This document shows positions 44,657-53,691 of a DNA stretch of 64,000 nt, piece by piece. A model generated the notes under the pieces. It was not told the DNA's origin. It ran no database searches and saw only the letters and a program-made list of their open reading frames with translations. Source of the stretch: Prolixibacteraceae bacterium (GTDB lineage Bacteria; Bacteroidota; Bacteroidia; Bacteroidales; Prolixibacteraceae). Each line of letters begins with the position of its first letter. The first letter of the stretch is position 1. The translations under genes were made by a program, and so were the position numbers. The stretch is taken from positions 30,722 through 94,721 of the forward strand of contig JAFLKN010000033.1 in assembly GCA_019163175.1 (NCBI GenBank), written 5' to 3'.

Positions 44657-46801
44657 ATGAATAAAAAGATTATCTTGCCTTTTCTGTTTTTGTTAACTAT
44701 TGCATTTACCTATTCTGTCCGCTCGCAGGATAGGTTTAGTATTGCCCAAATAGACAGCCTTCGAAAAAAAATAGATTCTAAAAAGGGATTAGATAAAATT
44801 TCCACTCAATTGGAACTTGCACTTCGAATCATGGAAAATGAGGGAAATGAAGCTCGTTCCCTGATAAATTCCGCTCTAATTGCAGCTAAGACGGAAAACA
44901 ATAAAAATCTGGAAGCACGTGCTTATTATATGTTGGGCAGAATAAGTGAGACACTGGATAATAAAGATTTTTCCGTAGCATATTATGATACTGCCTTAAT
45001 AATCACAGAATTTTCAGGTGATAATTGGAATAAGGGGGAAATCCTATTCCGGAAAGGTATAATTAAGCACAATAGCCGTGAGGAAATACATGCACTCGAG
45101 TATTTTAACGCTTCACTTCAGGCTAGTCGTTTATCAAACAATTTCAAAATTATGGGTTCAGCCTATTCTATGATGGGTACCATATTTAGGGTAAATGGAT
45201 TGTACGACAGGGCGATAGAGTACATTGTTAATTCAAAACTAAATTACGGAAAAGCTGGTTCTACTGAGGGTAAGGCATGGGCAGCTTATATTTTAGGAAG
45301 GATATATGCTGACTTAAAACTTCCCCAAAAGGCACTGGAATATTTCCAGGAAGCTCTCGGCATATATAATAAACAAGCTTCAATTGATGGGAACAAAGAT
45401 GGTGTAGCTATTTGCTATGAGCAGATTGGATTACTCAATTTAGATTCAGGGAACTTTAAAGAAGCAAATAGGTACATTGATAGTACCCTTATAATTTACA
45501 CCGCAAATAAATCGAAATACGGCCTGTCGAACGCACATAAGAACTTGGGCATGATTGAATATTCAATGGGTAATTACGAGATGGCGGAAAAGTATTTAAA
45601 TGAGTCTCTTAAGATAAAAAATGAAGTAGGTGATTTACTTAATTTGCCCACTATTTACGAGTACCTCGGACTATGCCTCATTGGGAAAGGCAAAATGCAT
45701 CAAGGATTTGGTAGTTTAAATCAGGGATTAACTTTGGCCATATCAAACAACCAAAAGAAAGTCCAGTTAAATATTTATTCAAAGTTGACCGAAGTTTATC
45801 TAAGTATAAATGATCTGAAAAATGCAATTAGCAGCCAGAAAAAACAAATTGAAATTCAGGATTTAATCCTTTCGGGCGCTGCGAATATTAAAATTGAGCA
45901 GTTGCAAGCTATTTATGAGATTGACAAAAAAAACGGTCAGATTATAGAATTAGAAAGACAGAATGAAATTAACTCCTTAACAATCAAGCAGCATCGGATT
46001 TCGCAACTAATAATGATTATAGGAATCTTTATTGCCTTTTTAATTTCTGTATTGATATACTGGTTTTATAACAGAATGCGGCTAAAAAACCTTGAACTAA
46101 AGGAAACTAACGCTGCAAAAGATAAATTATTTGCAATCATTGCGCATGATTTGCGCGGACCAACCGGTAGTCTTGCTACTTTTCTTGAGCATATCAACGA
46201 CACATTTAATGATCATAGCCCAACAGAATTAAAAGAGATATTATTGTCTTTATATAAATCTGCAGAAAATGTGAGTATTTTGCTTGAAAATCTGCTTATA
46301 TGGGCACAATCACAATTAAACAAAATTCAATACCTTCCTACGGAACTGAAGCTGACCGATGTTATTCAAAATTCAATAAGAGGATTAAAGCAATCAGCCG
46401 ACAATAAGCAGATTGATCTCAAGTTTGAATTAAACGATCAGATTTTTGTGTTGGTTGATCTCAATTTGGTGCAGAGCATAATGCGTAATCTGCTCAGTAA
46501 TGCCATTAAATTTACGCACAGGGGTGGTTCGGTAATCATTAAATCTGATGTGAGGTATATGAATAGTGCATATATAAGTATTATTGATAATGGAGTTGGT
46601 ATTGAAGAATCGTCACTCTCAAAAATCTTTGATATTAGCAATACCCATCATACAATTGGTACCGAAAATGAAAAGAGTACAGGTTTAGGATTAATACTCG
46701 TGAAAGAATTCGTTGAAAAGAATAACGGAACCATTACCATTGAGAGTCAAAAAGGGAAAGGCACGATTGTTTCGTTTACACTGCCTTTAATTCAAGGATG
46801 A
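44657..46801 (+). CDS. TPR-repeat sensor histidine kinase
   Basis: 714 residues from the ATG at 44657 (MNKKIILPFLFLL); an in-frame upstream start at 44633 is rejected. Signal peptide to about residue 24, about six tetratricopeptide repeats (about 60-400), one membrane helix (about 450-472), then HisKA (IIAHDLRGPTGS) and ATPase (NLLSNAIKFTHRGG, DNGVGIE, STGLGLILVKEF). The TPR region is periplasmic. No response regulator gene is adjacent, so the partner is elsewhere. Two unrecognised lipoproteins follow on the same strand. Confidence 0.88.
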   Translation: MNKKIILPFLFLLTIAFTYSVRSQDRFSIAQIDSLRKKIDSKKGLDKISTQLELALRIMENEGNEARSLINSALIAAKTENNKNLEARAYYMLGRISETLDNKDFSVAYYDTALIITEFSGDNWNKGEILFRKGIIKHNSREEIHALEYFNASLQASRLSNNFKIMGSAYSMMGTIFRVNGLYDRAIEYIVNSKLNYGKAGSTEGKAWAAYILGRIYADLKLPQKALEYFQEALGIYNKQASIDGNKDGVAICYEQIGLLNLDSGNFKEANRYIDSTLIIYTANKSKYGLSNAHKNLGMIEYSMGNYEMAEKYLNESLKIKNEVGDLLNLPTIYEYLGLCLIGKGKMHQGFGSLNQGLTLAISNNQKKVQLNIYSKLTEVYLSINDLKNAISSQKKQIEIQDLILSGAANIKIEQLQAIYEIDKKNGQIIELERQNEINSLTIKQHRISQLIMIIGIFIAFLISVLIYWFYNRMRLKNLELKETNAAKDKLFAIIAHDLRGPTGSLATFLEHINDTFNDHSPTELKEILLSLYKSAENVSILLENLLIWAQSQLNKIQYLPTELKLTDVIQNSIRGLKQSADNKQIDLKFELNDQIFVLVDLNLVQSIMRNLLSNAIKFTHRGGSVIIKSDVRYMNSAYISIIDNGVGIEESSLSKIFDISNTHHTIGTENEKSTGLGLILVKEFVEKNNGTITIESQKGKGTIVSFTLPLIQG

Positions 46802-47132
46802 TTATTTCCATTTAATTCAAACTCCATTCTTCCGTATTGAAATCTACTTTCCAACCATTGGTCTTGTTAAGAAAGGCAAATGTTGCTTAGTTACTTTGAT
46901 CTTGATCGCTGGTAAAATTGGTTAAGGTTGCTAAGTTTTGCTGTTGTGTGTTTTTACTGATTTTCTTATATTTACAAATAGCAGCATATTGTATAGTAGA
47001 TAAAAAGTAGGTGTCAGAATTGAACAGCCTGAATTTATTTAAAACCAGTACTTTTATAGTAGTGAATATAGTTAAGTGCGAATGAACTAGTTGTAATTAG
47101 CATAAAAGGTGAAAATCTAATTCCTTAAGAAA
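46802..47132. other. Gene-free AT-rich region before lipoprotein gene
   Basis: No supportable gene. A minus-strand run at about 46812-46888 encodes TFAFLNKTNGWKVDFNTEEW-like text ending in a stop, which may be a remnant, but it has no start and is preceded by a stop codon. Nothing else recognised. Confidence 0.4.
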
Positions 47133-48611
47133 ATGAAAAAAACATTCATTTTCCTTCTTTTGATCGCAAGTTTTTTCTTGTCCTGTAAAGAGAATACTCA
47201 AGTCACTGATACGTTGAATCAATTTTCAGGTATAGGGAGTAATCTATATTTAGGTAGTCATAATTTTCCCGATTTTGAACTTGACACAATCAAAATATCA
47301 ACTACTCTTAATAAATTGGTTGAATCTGAAAACAACCCTGGCAGGTTAATTGAAACCGCATTTGCAGTTAAGACTTATCGACCTTTTGGAGACACATTGT
47401 CGGTTATTGCAGCCAATTTCCTTCTGCAAAAGGCAGCAAATTTAATCGAGGATTTTAATTTCAGCTCTAATATTTTCAAAGCATTAACCTACCGACGGTT
47501 AGCAACGGTGTTACAGGAAGAGGGTGTTCCTGTAAACATTCCGATCAGTCGTTTTAGAAAGATAATGACTAATATTCAACAGAAAAATTTTAATTACCTT
47601 TTTAAGAGACTACAACTTCAAGTAGTACTAACCGTTTCTCAAACATCATTCAAAGTTTTTTATACTCTTTTCGGATTTCTGTCTTTAATTTTTATTGTAA
47701 ATCAAATAAAAAGGAGAAGATACTTTTTCCCAATGCTTATAATACTGAGTACTACTGGAGTTTTTATAATTTATGGTATGGCGCCCCAAAGTGCAAATAC
47801 ACCGAAGATTTCGCTCCAAAGTACAATGTTTGATTTTCAGATTGAAAATGAAATGGGCACGGTTCAAATTCTTAACGAGAAACATATACCCATAGGAAAA
47901 CTAATATATGTAAATGAAAACATGGTAGGCTTCGGTTATCATTTTTCTCCACAAAACATTTCGTCAATTATCGATAGCATTTCAAAAATAAATCAACTAT
48001 TGCTTAATACAACTGCTTCATTTGTAAATAATAAAATTGACCCTGTTGGATTCAATGCTGTAAATGGGGATATATTGAATCCGATGTTTAATTATCATTG
48101 GGATGGATTGGTGCTTTTAGAAGATAAAAAAATAGATATTCTTTCCTTAAAAAATGAAAAGACAACAAGCCTGACCACTAGTTTCGAAAGTTATTTTCAA
48201 CTAACTATCCGTGTAAAAAACAATCATTCCAGTGCATTTCAAGTACCATTACTTATTTACAACGATTCTTTAATGCTGAATCCCGAGAATGTTCCCCTTA
48301 ATTCTCGGGAAAGCCGTTTCCTGATAAAGGTAGTTACCCCTCAAAAAAAAGGATATTATCTTCTTGTCGATATAGATAATTACTATCCTTTAGCCTACAA
48401 TACTTTGGCCATATTAAATAGATTTCGGGCTGACCATTATTCAGTTAATTTTATGGTATTGCTCGATGTGGGTGCAAATAACTATTTTCAGGTCTATAAT
48501 CCTGATGGAACAAAAAATAATCACTTTATTAGTACTTTACCTTCAGATAAAGCAAGTAATATACTATCAATTTTCTTTCTTCGTAATTCAACTTTTACCT
48601 TTGAACTTTAA
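47133..48611 (+). CDS. Unrecognised lipoprotein with internal membrane hairpin
   Basis: 492 residues with a strong lipoprotein signal (MKKTFIFLLLIASFFLSC). Unusually, two further hydrophobic segments occur at about 172-192 and 200-218, separated by a basic QIKRRRYF loop, so the protein should span a membrane twice as well as being lipid-anchored. The large C-terminal part (about 220-492) is beta-rich with no recognised motif. Its stop is 11 bp from the next lipoprotein gene, so the two are co-transcribed. I do not recognise the family. Confidence 0.75.
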   Translation: MKKTFIFLLLIASFFLSCKENTQVTDTLNQFSGIGSNLYLGSHNFPDFELDTIKISTTLNKLVESENNPGRLIETAFAVKTYRPFGDTLSVIAANFLLQKAANLIEDFNFSSNIFKALTYRRLATVLQEEGVPVNIPISRFRKIMTNIQQKNFNYLFKRLQLQVVLTVSQTSFKVFYTLFGFLSLIFIVNQIKRRRYFFPMLIILSTTGVFIIYGMAPQSANTPKISLQSTMFDFQIENEMGTVQILNEKHIPIGKLIYVNENMVGFGYHFSPQNISSIIDSISKINQLLLNTTASFVNNKIDPVGFNAVNGDILNPMFNYHWDGLVLLEDKKIDILSLKNEKTTSLTTSFESYFQLTIRVKNNHSSAFQVPLLIYNDSLMLNPENVPLNSRESRFLIKVVTPQKKGYYLLVDIDNYYPLAYNTLAILNRFRADHYSVNFMVLLDVGANNYFQVYNPDGTKNNHFISTLPSDKASNILSIFFLRNSTFTFEL

Positions 48612-48622
48612 AACTTAACTCT

Positions 48623-50467
48623 ATGAAAAAATTAAATCAAAAAAAGCTTAGAAAGGTTGCCTGGCTTGCCTTTGCAATGCTCTCCTGTTTATTCGTTTTT
48701 GTGGCATGTGATTTTTTATTCCCCGACGACAAGGATGAGGCTGAAGTATATCAACCAAAAACAATTAGTGGAACAATTGTTTTACCCACCGGCTCTACTT
48801 TAGATGTTTCGAAATGTAATATTCAGTCGATATACGGAGATGCCACAATTACTTCAAATTCTTTTTCACTAAAAGTGGAAAGTGCGACTGTACAACAAAT
48901 GATCTACTTTTCGAATCAGAAAAAAGACATCCTTATGGCTGCATTTATAAACAGCAATCAAAGTACTTTAACTTTCAACTCGGAGACGACTTCTCTTGCG
49001 CTTCTCATGCTTATGCTTCAGTGTGGAGGAATTGAGGAAAGTGAATGGGATAAGTTAGCTAATAAAATAAAGGCGAACAAGTATTTCGTTGATATAAAAT
49101 CGAAAGTTGAATACCTGATAAAAAATGAGACAGATATCTTTTCAGAAAAGAATACTGATTTGATTTCATTATGTGGTAATTTAATTAATGATTTAACCGG
49201 AAGTCTAAAAAGTGCGGAGGTGGATAAAGATATCACTCCGTTGGTTGTAACCACTTCGGGCAATAAAGTGTCGATTAACAATAATGGGAGTGCCCCACTT
49301 TATCAAATCACCATGACCAAAGATGGTGTACAGGTCGATCAGCAAACACTTTTAGCCTCTGATCCTGTGAAAATATCCATTGGAAATATTCTTTCATGGA
49401 AATGGGGTGTTTGCAATCCACCGGATCCAATTGAATTTAAACTGGATAAAACAGGCGATTACGAATTCAGAGCCTCTAGCTGGGATACTGGTTCACTGTT
49501 ACTTAGCCCACGATTTAACAATGCCGTTCTGGTTACCAACCAACTGTTGTGTGCATTTGGATTTCCACTTAGCAATGAGTGCGCAAAAAAGGTAGCAGAT
49601 TTCATGTATAGTCTGATGGTTAACACAGTAATTGATATGCGTACGATGGATAAGGATGCAAATGATGCTATTCGTGTATTTCTTGATTTTTTGTTGATGA
49701 AAGCTGCTGCAATTGCCGAACTGACTGCTGACTGCTGTAAAGAGACAAATCCGGCCAAGCTTAGTGAATACACTGAGAAATTTATTAAAGCTGCCAAGTT
49801 TGGTTTGAAATGTATTGATGTATTAGGCAAAGCAGAAGCCAGCAGTAATGCTGCCGGATTGCTTGGACAGTGGGCGTATCAGCCAACTGAAATAACCTTT
49901 TGCAAGCACAATGAAAACAATATGATTCTCACTTGTGGCACTGGCTTATTCAATGCTGTGACCTGTAATTTTAGCACTACTGATCTTAAATATTTTTTGA
50001 CTTATAAAGACAATTCAACAACTAACTATTTTAATATTGGTAGAAGCTTTAAACCTGAATCATGCACAATAACTGCATCTGATTTCAGAATTAGTGGCAA
50101 ATCTCCTTATAATAGTACTCATACTTTTACCACTAATGGACTAATTAAAAACCAGGTAATTACTGATATTTCGTTTACTGAAAATATTGATGAATATAAA
50201 GGTAGTGTTTTGGAATATTCTACAGTCAAAAAGGTCGTTCTTACAAACCTAAGTATCTCTCTTAATGATATATCTACAACTGGATTTAATGAAGTTGAGT
50301 ATTTCAAGAACTCGTCTGGTAAAATTGTTTCTGTTTCAGAGATTTATAAATACTGGGACAAGAAAACAGCTAAAATGATAACAGCAAGAGAATTACAGAG
50401 TAATATAAATTCTGTGGTATTTGATCAAAGCGGTAAAATAAAAATTGGTTTCAGTACAGTAAAATAA
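48623..50467 (+). CDS. Unrecognised lipoprotein
   Basis: 614 residues. The N-terminus (MKKLNQKKLRKVAWLAFAMLSC...VACDFLFPDD) contains a lipobox at the Cys near residue 29. A beta-rich opening domain (about 42-125; ISGTIVLPTGSTLDVSK, with FNSETTSLALLML) resembles segments in other large Bacteroidota lipoproteins. The middle is helical and Cys-containing (DCCKETNPAK), and the end again beta-rich. No family recognised. Forms a two-gene unit with the lipoprotein upstream. Confidence 0.78.
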   Translation: MKKLNQKKLRKVAWLAFAMLSCLFVFVACDFLFPDDKDEAEVYQPKTISGTIVLPTGSTLDVSKCNIQSIYGDATITSNSFSLKVESATVQQMIYFSNQKKDILMAAFINSNQSTLTFNSETTSLALLMLMLQCGGIEESEWDKLANKIKANKYFVDIKSKVEYLIKNETDIFSEKNTDLISLCGNLINDLTGSLKSAEVDKDITPLVVTTSGNKVSINNNGSAPLYQITMTKDGVQVDQQTLLASDPVKISIGNILSWKWGVCNPPDPIEFKLDKTGDYEFRASSWDTGSLLLSPRFNNAVLVTNQLLCAFGFPLSNECAKKVADFMYSLMVNTVIDMRTMDKDANDAIRVFLDFLLMKAAAIAELTADCCKETNPAKLSEYTEKFIKAAKFGLKCIDVLGKAEASSNAAGLLGQWAYQPTEITFCKHNENNMILTCGTGLFNAVTCNFSTTDLKYFLTYKDNSTTNYFNIGRSFKPESCTITASDFRISGKSPYNSTHTFTTNGLIKNQVITDISFTENIDEYKGSVLEYSTVKKVVLTNLSISLNDISTTGFNEVEYFKNSSGKIVSVSEIYKYWDKKTAKMITARELQSNINSVVFDQSGKIKIGFSTVK

Positions 50468-50530
50468 ACTGAATGAAATTAATTTAGTGAGAACAGAACT
50501 AATATCTCACTTTGGGTAGAATTATAAGCA

Positions 50531-50572
50531 AAAAATAAGCTCAACACTTATTCGGTGTTGAGCTTATTTTTT
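50531..50572. terminator. Bidirectional terminator between convergent genes
   Basis: AAAAATAAGCTCAACAC (50531-50547) pairs with GTGTTGAGCTTATTTTT (50555-50571), with A and T runs at the outer ends. Confidence 0.9.
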
Positions 50573-50592
50573 AAGGTAAAAAGCGTGCTTTT

Positions 50593-52737
50593 TTATTTTG
50601 AGATTTTCATTTCGTTGAGCAGATAACCAGCCCCGCCGAACTTGTCCATGATAAAGAGTGTATAGCGAATGTCAACATTTATACAACGTTGAAGTGAGGG
50701 TTCAAAAATGATATCACCGCTCATTGATTCCCAGTTGCCATCGAAGGCAGTTCCAATCAGTTCACCTTTTCCATTCATTACCGGGCTGCCTGAATTTCCA
50801 CCGGTAATATCATTGGTTGTCAGGAAGGCAACCGGCATTCTCCCATCCTTCAAGGCATACTGACCAAAATCTTTACTGGCATACAATTCTTTCAATTTCT
50901 CAGGAACAACAAACTCCCAATTGTTCGGATCTTCTTTCTGCATAACACCTTCCAGAGTGGTGATATAGTCATAGATTACGCCATCTTTGGGTGAGTAATT
51001 CTGAACCTTTCCATAGGTCATGCGCATAGTGAAATTGGCATCCGGGTACATGGCTTTTCCATTATTCATTTCAAGCATTCCGGCGATATACTGCTTTTGT
51101 CCTTTTGCATACAAAGTCCGGTATTGCTCAATTTCCTTTGTGTATTTCATCATAGCGTCAGTGATGTTCTTTCCAGTTACCAATGCAGCATCATTCTCCA
51201 GTACTGATTTATCTCCAGCTTGAGCCGCTTTGAGTTTTTCTTCAGAAGTAAATACTGATTTGCTAAACATGGCATCAACGTAAGCGTCGATATTGCCCTG
51301 GAACTGCGAGTCGATAGTTTTATAAAATTCAGGAAGGTCAGCAGCTGGCACTTTATTTTTGAAGAGTGTAATCATAGCTTTTGCAACTTTCTTGTCGGTT
51401 GCAACATTATAGTCTTTATAGAAATCTGCAGGGTTTGATTGGAAATTTGGTCTGCCACCTCTTCCTTCTCTGGACTCGCCTTCAGGTCTTGGAGCAAAAC
51501 GTAATGCTGCTGATGTTAATTCTATTGATCCCAGCGCTTCCTGATAATATCTCAACGTATATTGTAGTTTGGCACGAGCTTCAATGGCTGATTGCACGTC
51601 AGAGAGGGCTTCTCCATAGTTTGCTTTTCTCGTTGGGTCGGCTGCAATCCACTCCGTAAAAGTCTTTTCTTCAGCTTGCCGTCTTTCGTATACCTTAAGC
51701 TTTTTAAATGCCTCATTCATAGCAATTGCTTTTTTCCATGAATTCGATGATCCGGCAAATTTGCTCGAATATTGCAACCGAATTTTAGGATCGGCAACCA
51801 TGTCTTTCATGAGGATATCCTGGCGAACCCCCCTGACATAAGCCGTAATTACATTGTTAATTTCGCTGGTTTCCTTTACTTCGAAAGAGGTCATAAAACG
51901 ATTAGTCCTTCCCGGATAACCCAGAATCATGGCAGGATCGTTCTGCTTGATACCTTTCAGTGAGATAGTCAGGAATTTCTTTGGTTGATACGGAACGTTA
52001 TCTTTAGAATATTCTGCAGGGTTATTGTTTTTGTCGGCATAAATCCGAAACATACTGAAATCCCCGGTATGACGAGGCCACATCCAATTGTCGGTGTCAT
52101 AACCGAATTTCCCGATCGAGGAAGGAGGCGCACCAACAAAACGAATATCGGTATAGGTTTTTGAAACAACCAGATAATATTGATTTTCACCGTAGAAAGG
52201 GATTACTCTTCCGCGCAGAAACTTGTTTTCGCCAACAGCTTTAGTTGCCAGCTGGTCAGAAATAGTTCTCAATGCCTCGTCTTTTGCTTTTGGGTCAGTT
52301 GCAGCAGCCAAAGCCTTGGTAACTTCTGCTGTCACATCTTCGAAATGATCAAGGAAAGTCACAGTCAAGCCCTTTGACGGAAGTTCTTCCTCATGGTTCT
52401 TTGCCCAGAAGCCGTCTTGCAGGTAGTTATGATCCACCGAACTCAATTTCTGAATGGTGCTGTAGCCACAATGGTGGTTGGTCAAAACAAGTCCATCTTT
52501 CGATATGATTTCAGCAGTACAACCACCTCCAAATATGAGTACTGCATCTTTTAAACTTGATTTATTGATATCGTAAATGTCACTTGCTGAGAGCTTAAAT
52601 CCCATTTTCGACATTTCTTTACTATTCAGTTTTTGAATCAGGGAAAGCATCCACATGCCTTCGTCTGCACGTAATGTGCCAACTGACAAAATAAGGACTG
52701 AAAGGAAAATTAGGCCAATTCTTTTTAGGTTTATCAT
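50593..52737 (-). CDS. S46 family dipeptidyl-peptidase
   Basis: 714 residues, the family length, with a cleavable signal peptide (about 1-24, ending TLRADEG). The trypsin-like triad is visible: His in TNHHCGYS (about 88), Asp in the VGAPPSSIGKFGYDTDNW region, and Ser in GNSGSPVMN (about 648). DPP7 and DPP11 of this family release dipeptides in the periplasm. The residue after FDGN is Trp, not the Arg characteristic of acidic-residue-specific DPP11, so a DPP7-like preference for hydrophobic P1 is more likely. Single-gene unit. Confidence 0.93.
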   Translation of the reverse strand: MINLKRIGLIFLSVLILSVGTLRADEGMWMLSLIQKLNSKEMSKMGFKLSASDIYDINKSSLKDAVLIFGGGCTAEIISKDGLVLTNHHCGYSTIQKLSSVDHNYLQDGFWAKNHEEELPSKGLTVTFLDHFEDVTAEVTKALAAATDPKAKDEALRTISDQLATKAVGENKFLRGRVIPFYGENQYYLVVSKTYTDIRFVGAPPSSIGKFGYDTDNWMWPRHTGDFSMFRIYADKNNNPAEYSKDNVPYQPKKFLTISLKGIKQNDPAMILGYPGRTNRFMTSFEVKETSEINNVITAYVRGVRQDILMKDMVADPKIRLQYSSKFAGSSNSWKKAIAMNEAFKKLKVYERRQAEEKTFTEWIAADPTRKANYGEALSDVQSAIEARAKLQYTLRYYQEALGSIELTSAALRFAPRPEGESREGRGGRPNFQSNPADFYKDYNVATDKKVAKAMITLFKNKVPAADLPEFYKTIDSQFQGNIDAYVDAMFSKSVFTSEEKLKAAQAGDKSVLENDAALVTGKNITDAMMKYTKEIEQYRTLYAKGQKQYIAGMLEMNNGKAMYPDANFTMRMTYGKVQNYSPKDGVIYDYITTLEGVMQKEDPNNWEFVVPEKLKELYASKDFGQYALKDGRMPVAFLTTNDITGGNSGSPVMNGKGELIGTAFDGNWESMSGDIIFEPSLQRCINVDIRYTLFIMDKFGGAGYLLNEMKISK

Positions 52738-52960
52738 GGTTAAAATAAATTTAGGTATAAATCAGAAAATATTTCAGGCAATAATAACAAAAAAGCGGAT
52801 AGATAAAAATGAGATCGATTCTTATTACTCATTTAGCCATTTTTAAATTTTCATTTTATATCATTAATTATCTGATATTTAGTTATTTATGATTAAATTT
52901 GGCATAAGATTCTAATTTAGTTTTTGTGTTTTCTAATATGTGAGTATATATATATATGTA

Positions 52961-53188
52961 TTAAAATGAGAATTTTATACAATAATGGGTTACTTTTGTG
53001 CGTTTCTCAGAATAAATAGTAGAATCTTGGCGGTATTCTATTTTCCCAAAAAGATATTTATCAAGCCAAGATTCCCATACTTCAAAAAAACCAAAATCAA
53101 ATCCAACTTTCGGATAAAATCTTCATTCATCCTCTTCGGAATGATTATGATGATCAGAATTTAAATCAAAATTCTTGTTCACATACAT
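52961..53188 (-). pseudogene. Possible gene remnant with in-frame TGA
   Basis: From an ATG at 53188, the minus strand reads MYVNKNFDLNSDHHNHSEEDE, then TGA (53125-53123), and continues in the same frame for 53 plausible-looking codons (RFYPKVGFDFGFFEVWESWL..., KIEYRQDSTIYSEKRTK) to a TAA at 52961. The aromatic and charged composition is more protein-like than most chance frames. It could be a decayed gene. I recognise no family, and the 54-codon run without a stop could still be chance. Confidence 0.3.
53022..53074. repeat. Perfect 10-bp inverted repeat
   Basis: GAATCTTGGC (53022-53031) and GCCAAGATTC (53065-53074), separated by 33 nt. It lies inside the possible gene remnant. Role unknown. 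Confidence 0.5.
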
Positions 53189-53302
53189 AGTCAATTAAAA
53201 AATCGAGCGTGGCTTACCACGATTGAAATAGTAAAGTTTTATCCAGCGTATGTTGGTTGACTTGACCTTGTTAAAATTCAGAAAAACTTTAAATCTTGAT
53301 TT

Positions 53303-53689
53303 ATGAACTTTAAATCGTTTAAATTAATCTTATTCAGCGCAGTAGTGCTTTTGACAACGTTTGTAATTTCTTGCAACAAAGATATTACAGATGAGAATCA
53401 GGTGGATGGGACAGTAACGAATTCGAATGCAGCTTTGACGCTGAAAGCTGGTGCAATTGATTTACCTGGAAGACTTTTGGCCTCTAATTGTTTTCAATGT
53501 CATGGAACGAATGGGTATGCCGGAGAACTAAAAATTGGAGAACAGAGTGCTTCAAGTATCATTTCAGATATAAATGAAATGAAAACCAAAGATCCGAGGT
53601 CCAACATCATGAATGTTCATGCCAAGGCTTACACTACAGAAGAAATGCAATTAATCGCTGATTATATTTCAAAACAAGTCAAATATTAA
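53303..53689 (+). CDS. fccA: Lipid-anchored c-type cytochrome, sulfide dehydrogenase partner
   Basis: 128 residues with a lipoprotein signal (TTFVISCNKD) and one haem c motif, CFQCH (about 73-77), with a distal Met (IMNVHAK or MQLIADY region) as likely sixth ligand. It lies 2 bp before a flavocytochrome c sulfide dehydrogenase flavoprotein gene, so it is presumably the haem subunit that takes the electrons. A lipid anchor is unusual for FccA, which is normally soluble. Maturation would need the ResB/CcsA proteins encoded at 60-62 kb. The fccA name depends on the neighbour. Confidence 0.82.
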   Translation: MNFKSFKLILFSAVVLLTTFVISCNKDITDENQVDGTVTNSNAALTLKAGAIDLPGRLLASNCFQCHGTNGYAGELKIGEQSASSIISDINEMKTKDPRSNIMNVHAKAYTTEEMQLIADYISKQVKY

Positions 53690-53691
53690 TT

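Larger units (their letters stand above)
52738..53302. other. AT-rich intergenic region with possible gene remnant
   Basis: 565 bp with very low GC, a TATATATATATATG run near 52946, a perfect 10-bp inverted repeat (53022-53074) and the minus-strand frame at 52961-53188 described separately. Nothing else was recognised. Confidence 0.5.

Noticed and set aside
46802..46890. Minus-strand text FLNKTNGWKVDFNTEEW ending in a stop
   Set aside because: Only about 24 codons, no start, and an in-frame stop just upstream; could be a relic but is too short to call.
52941..52960. TA-dinucleotide run as a functional repeat
   Set aside because: Short low-complexity tract in an AT-rich gap, with no further structure.
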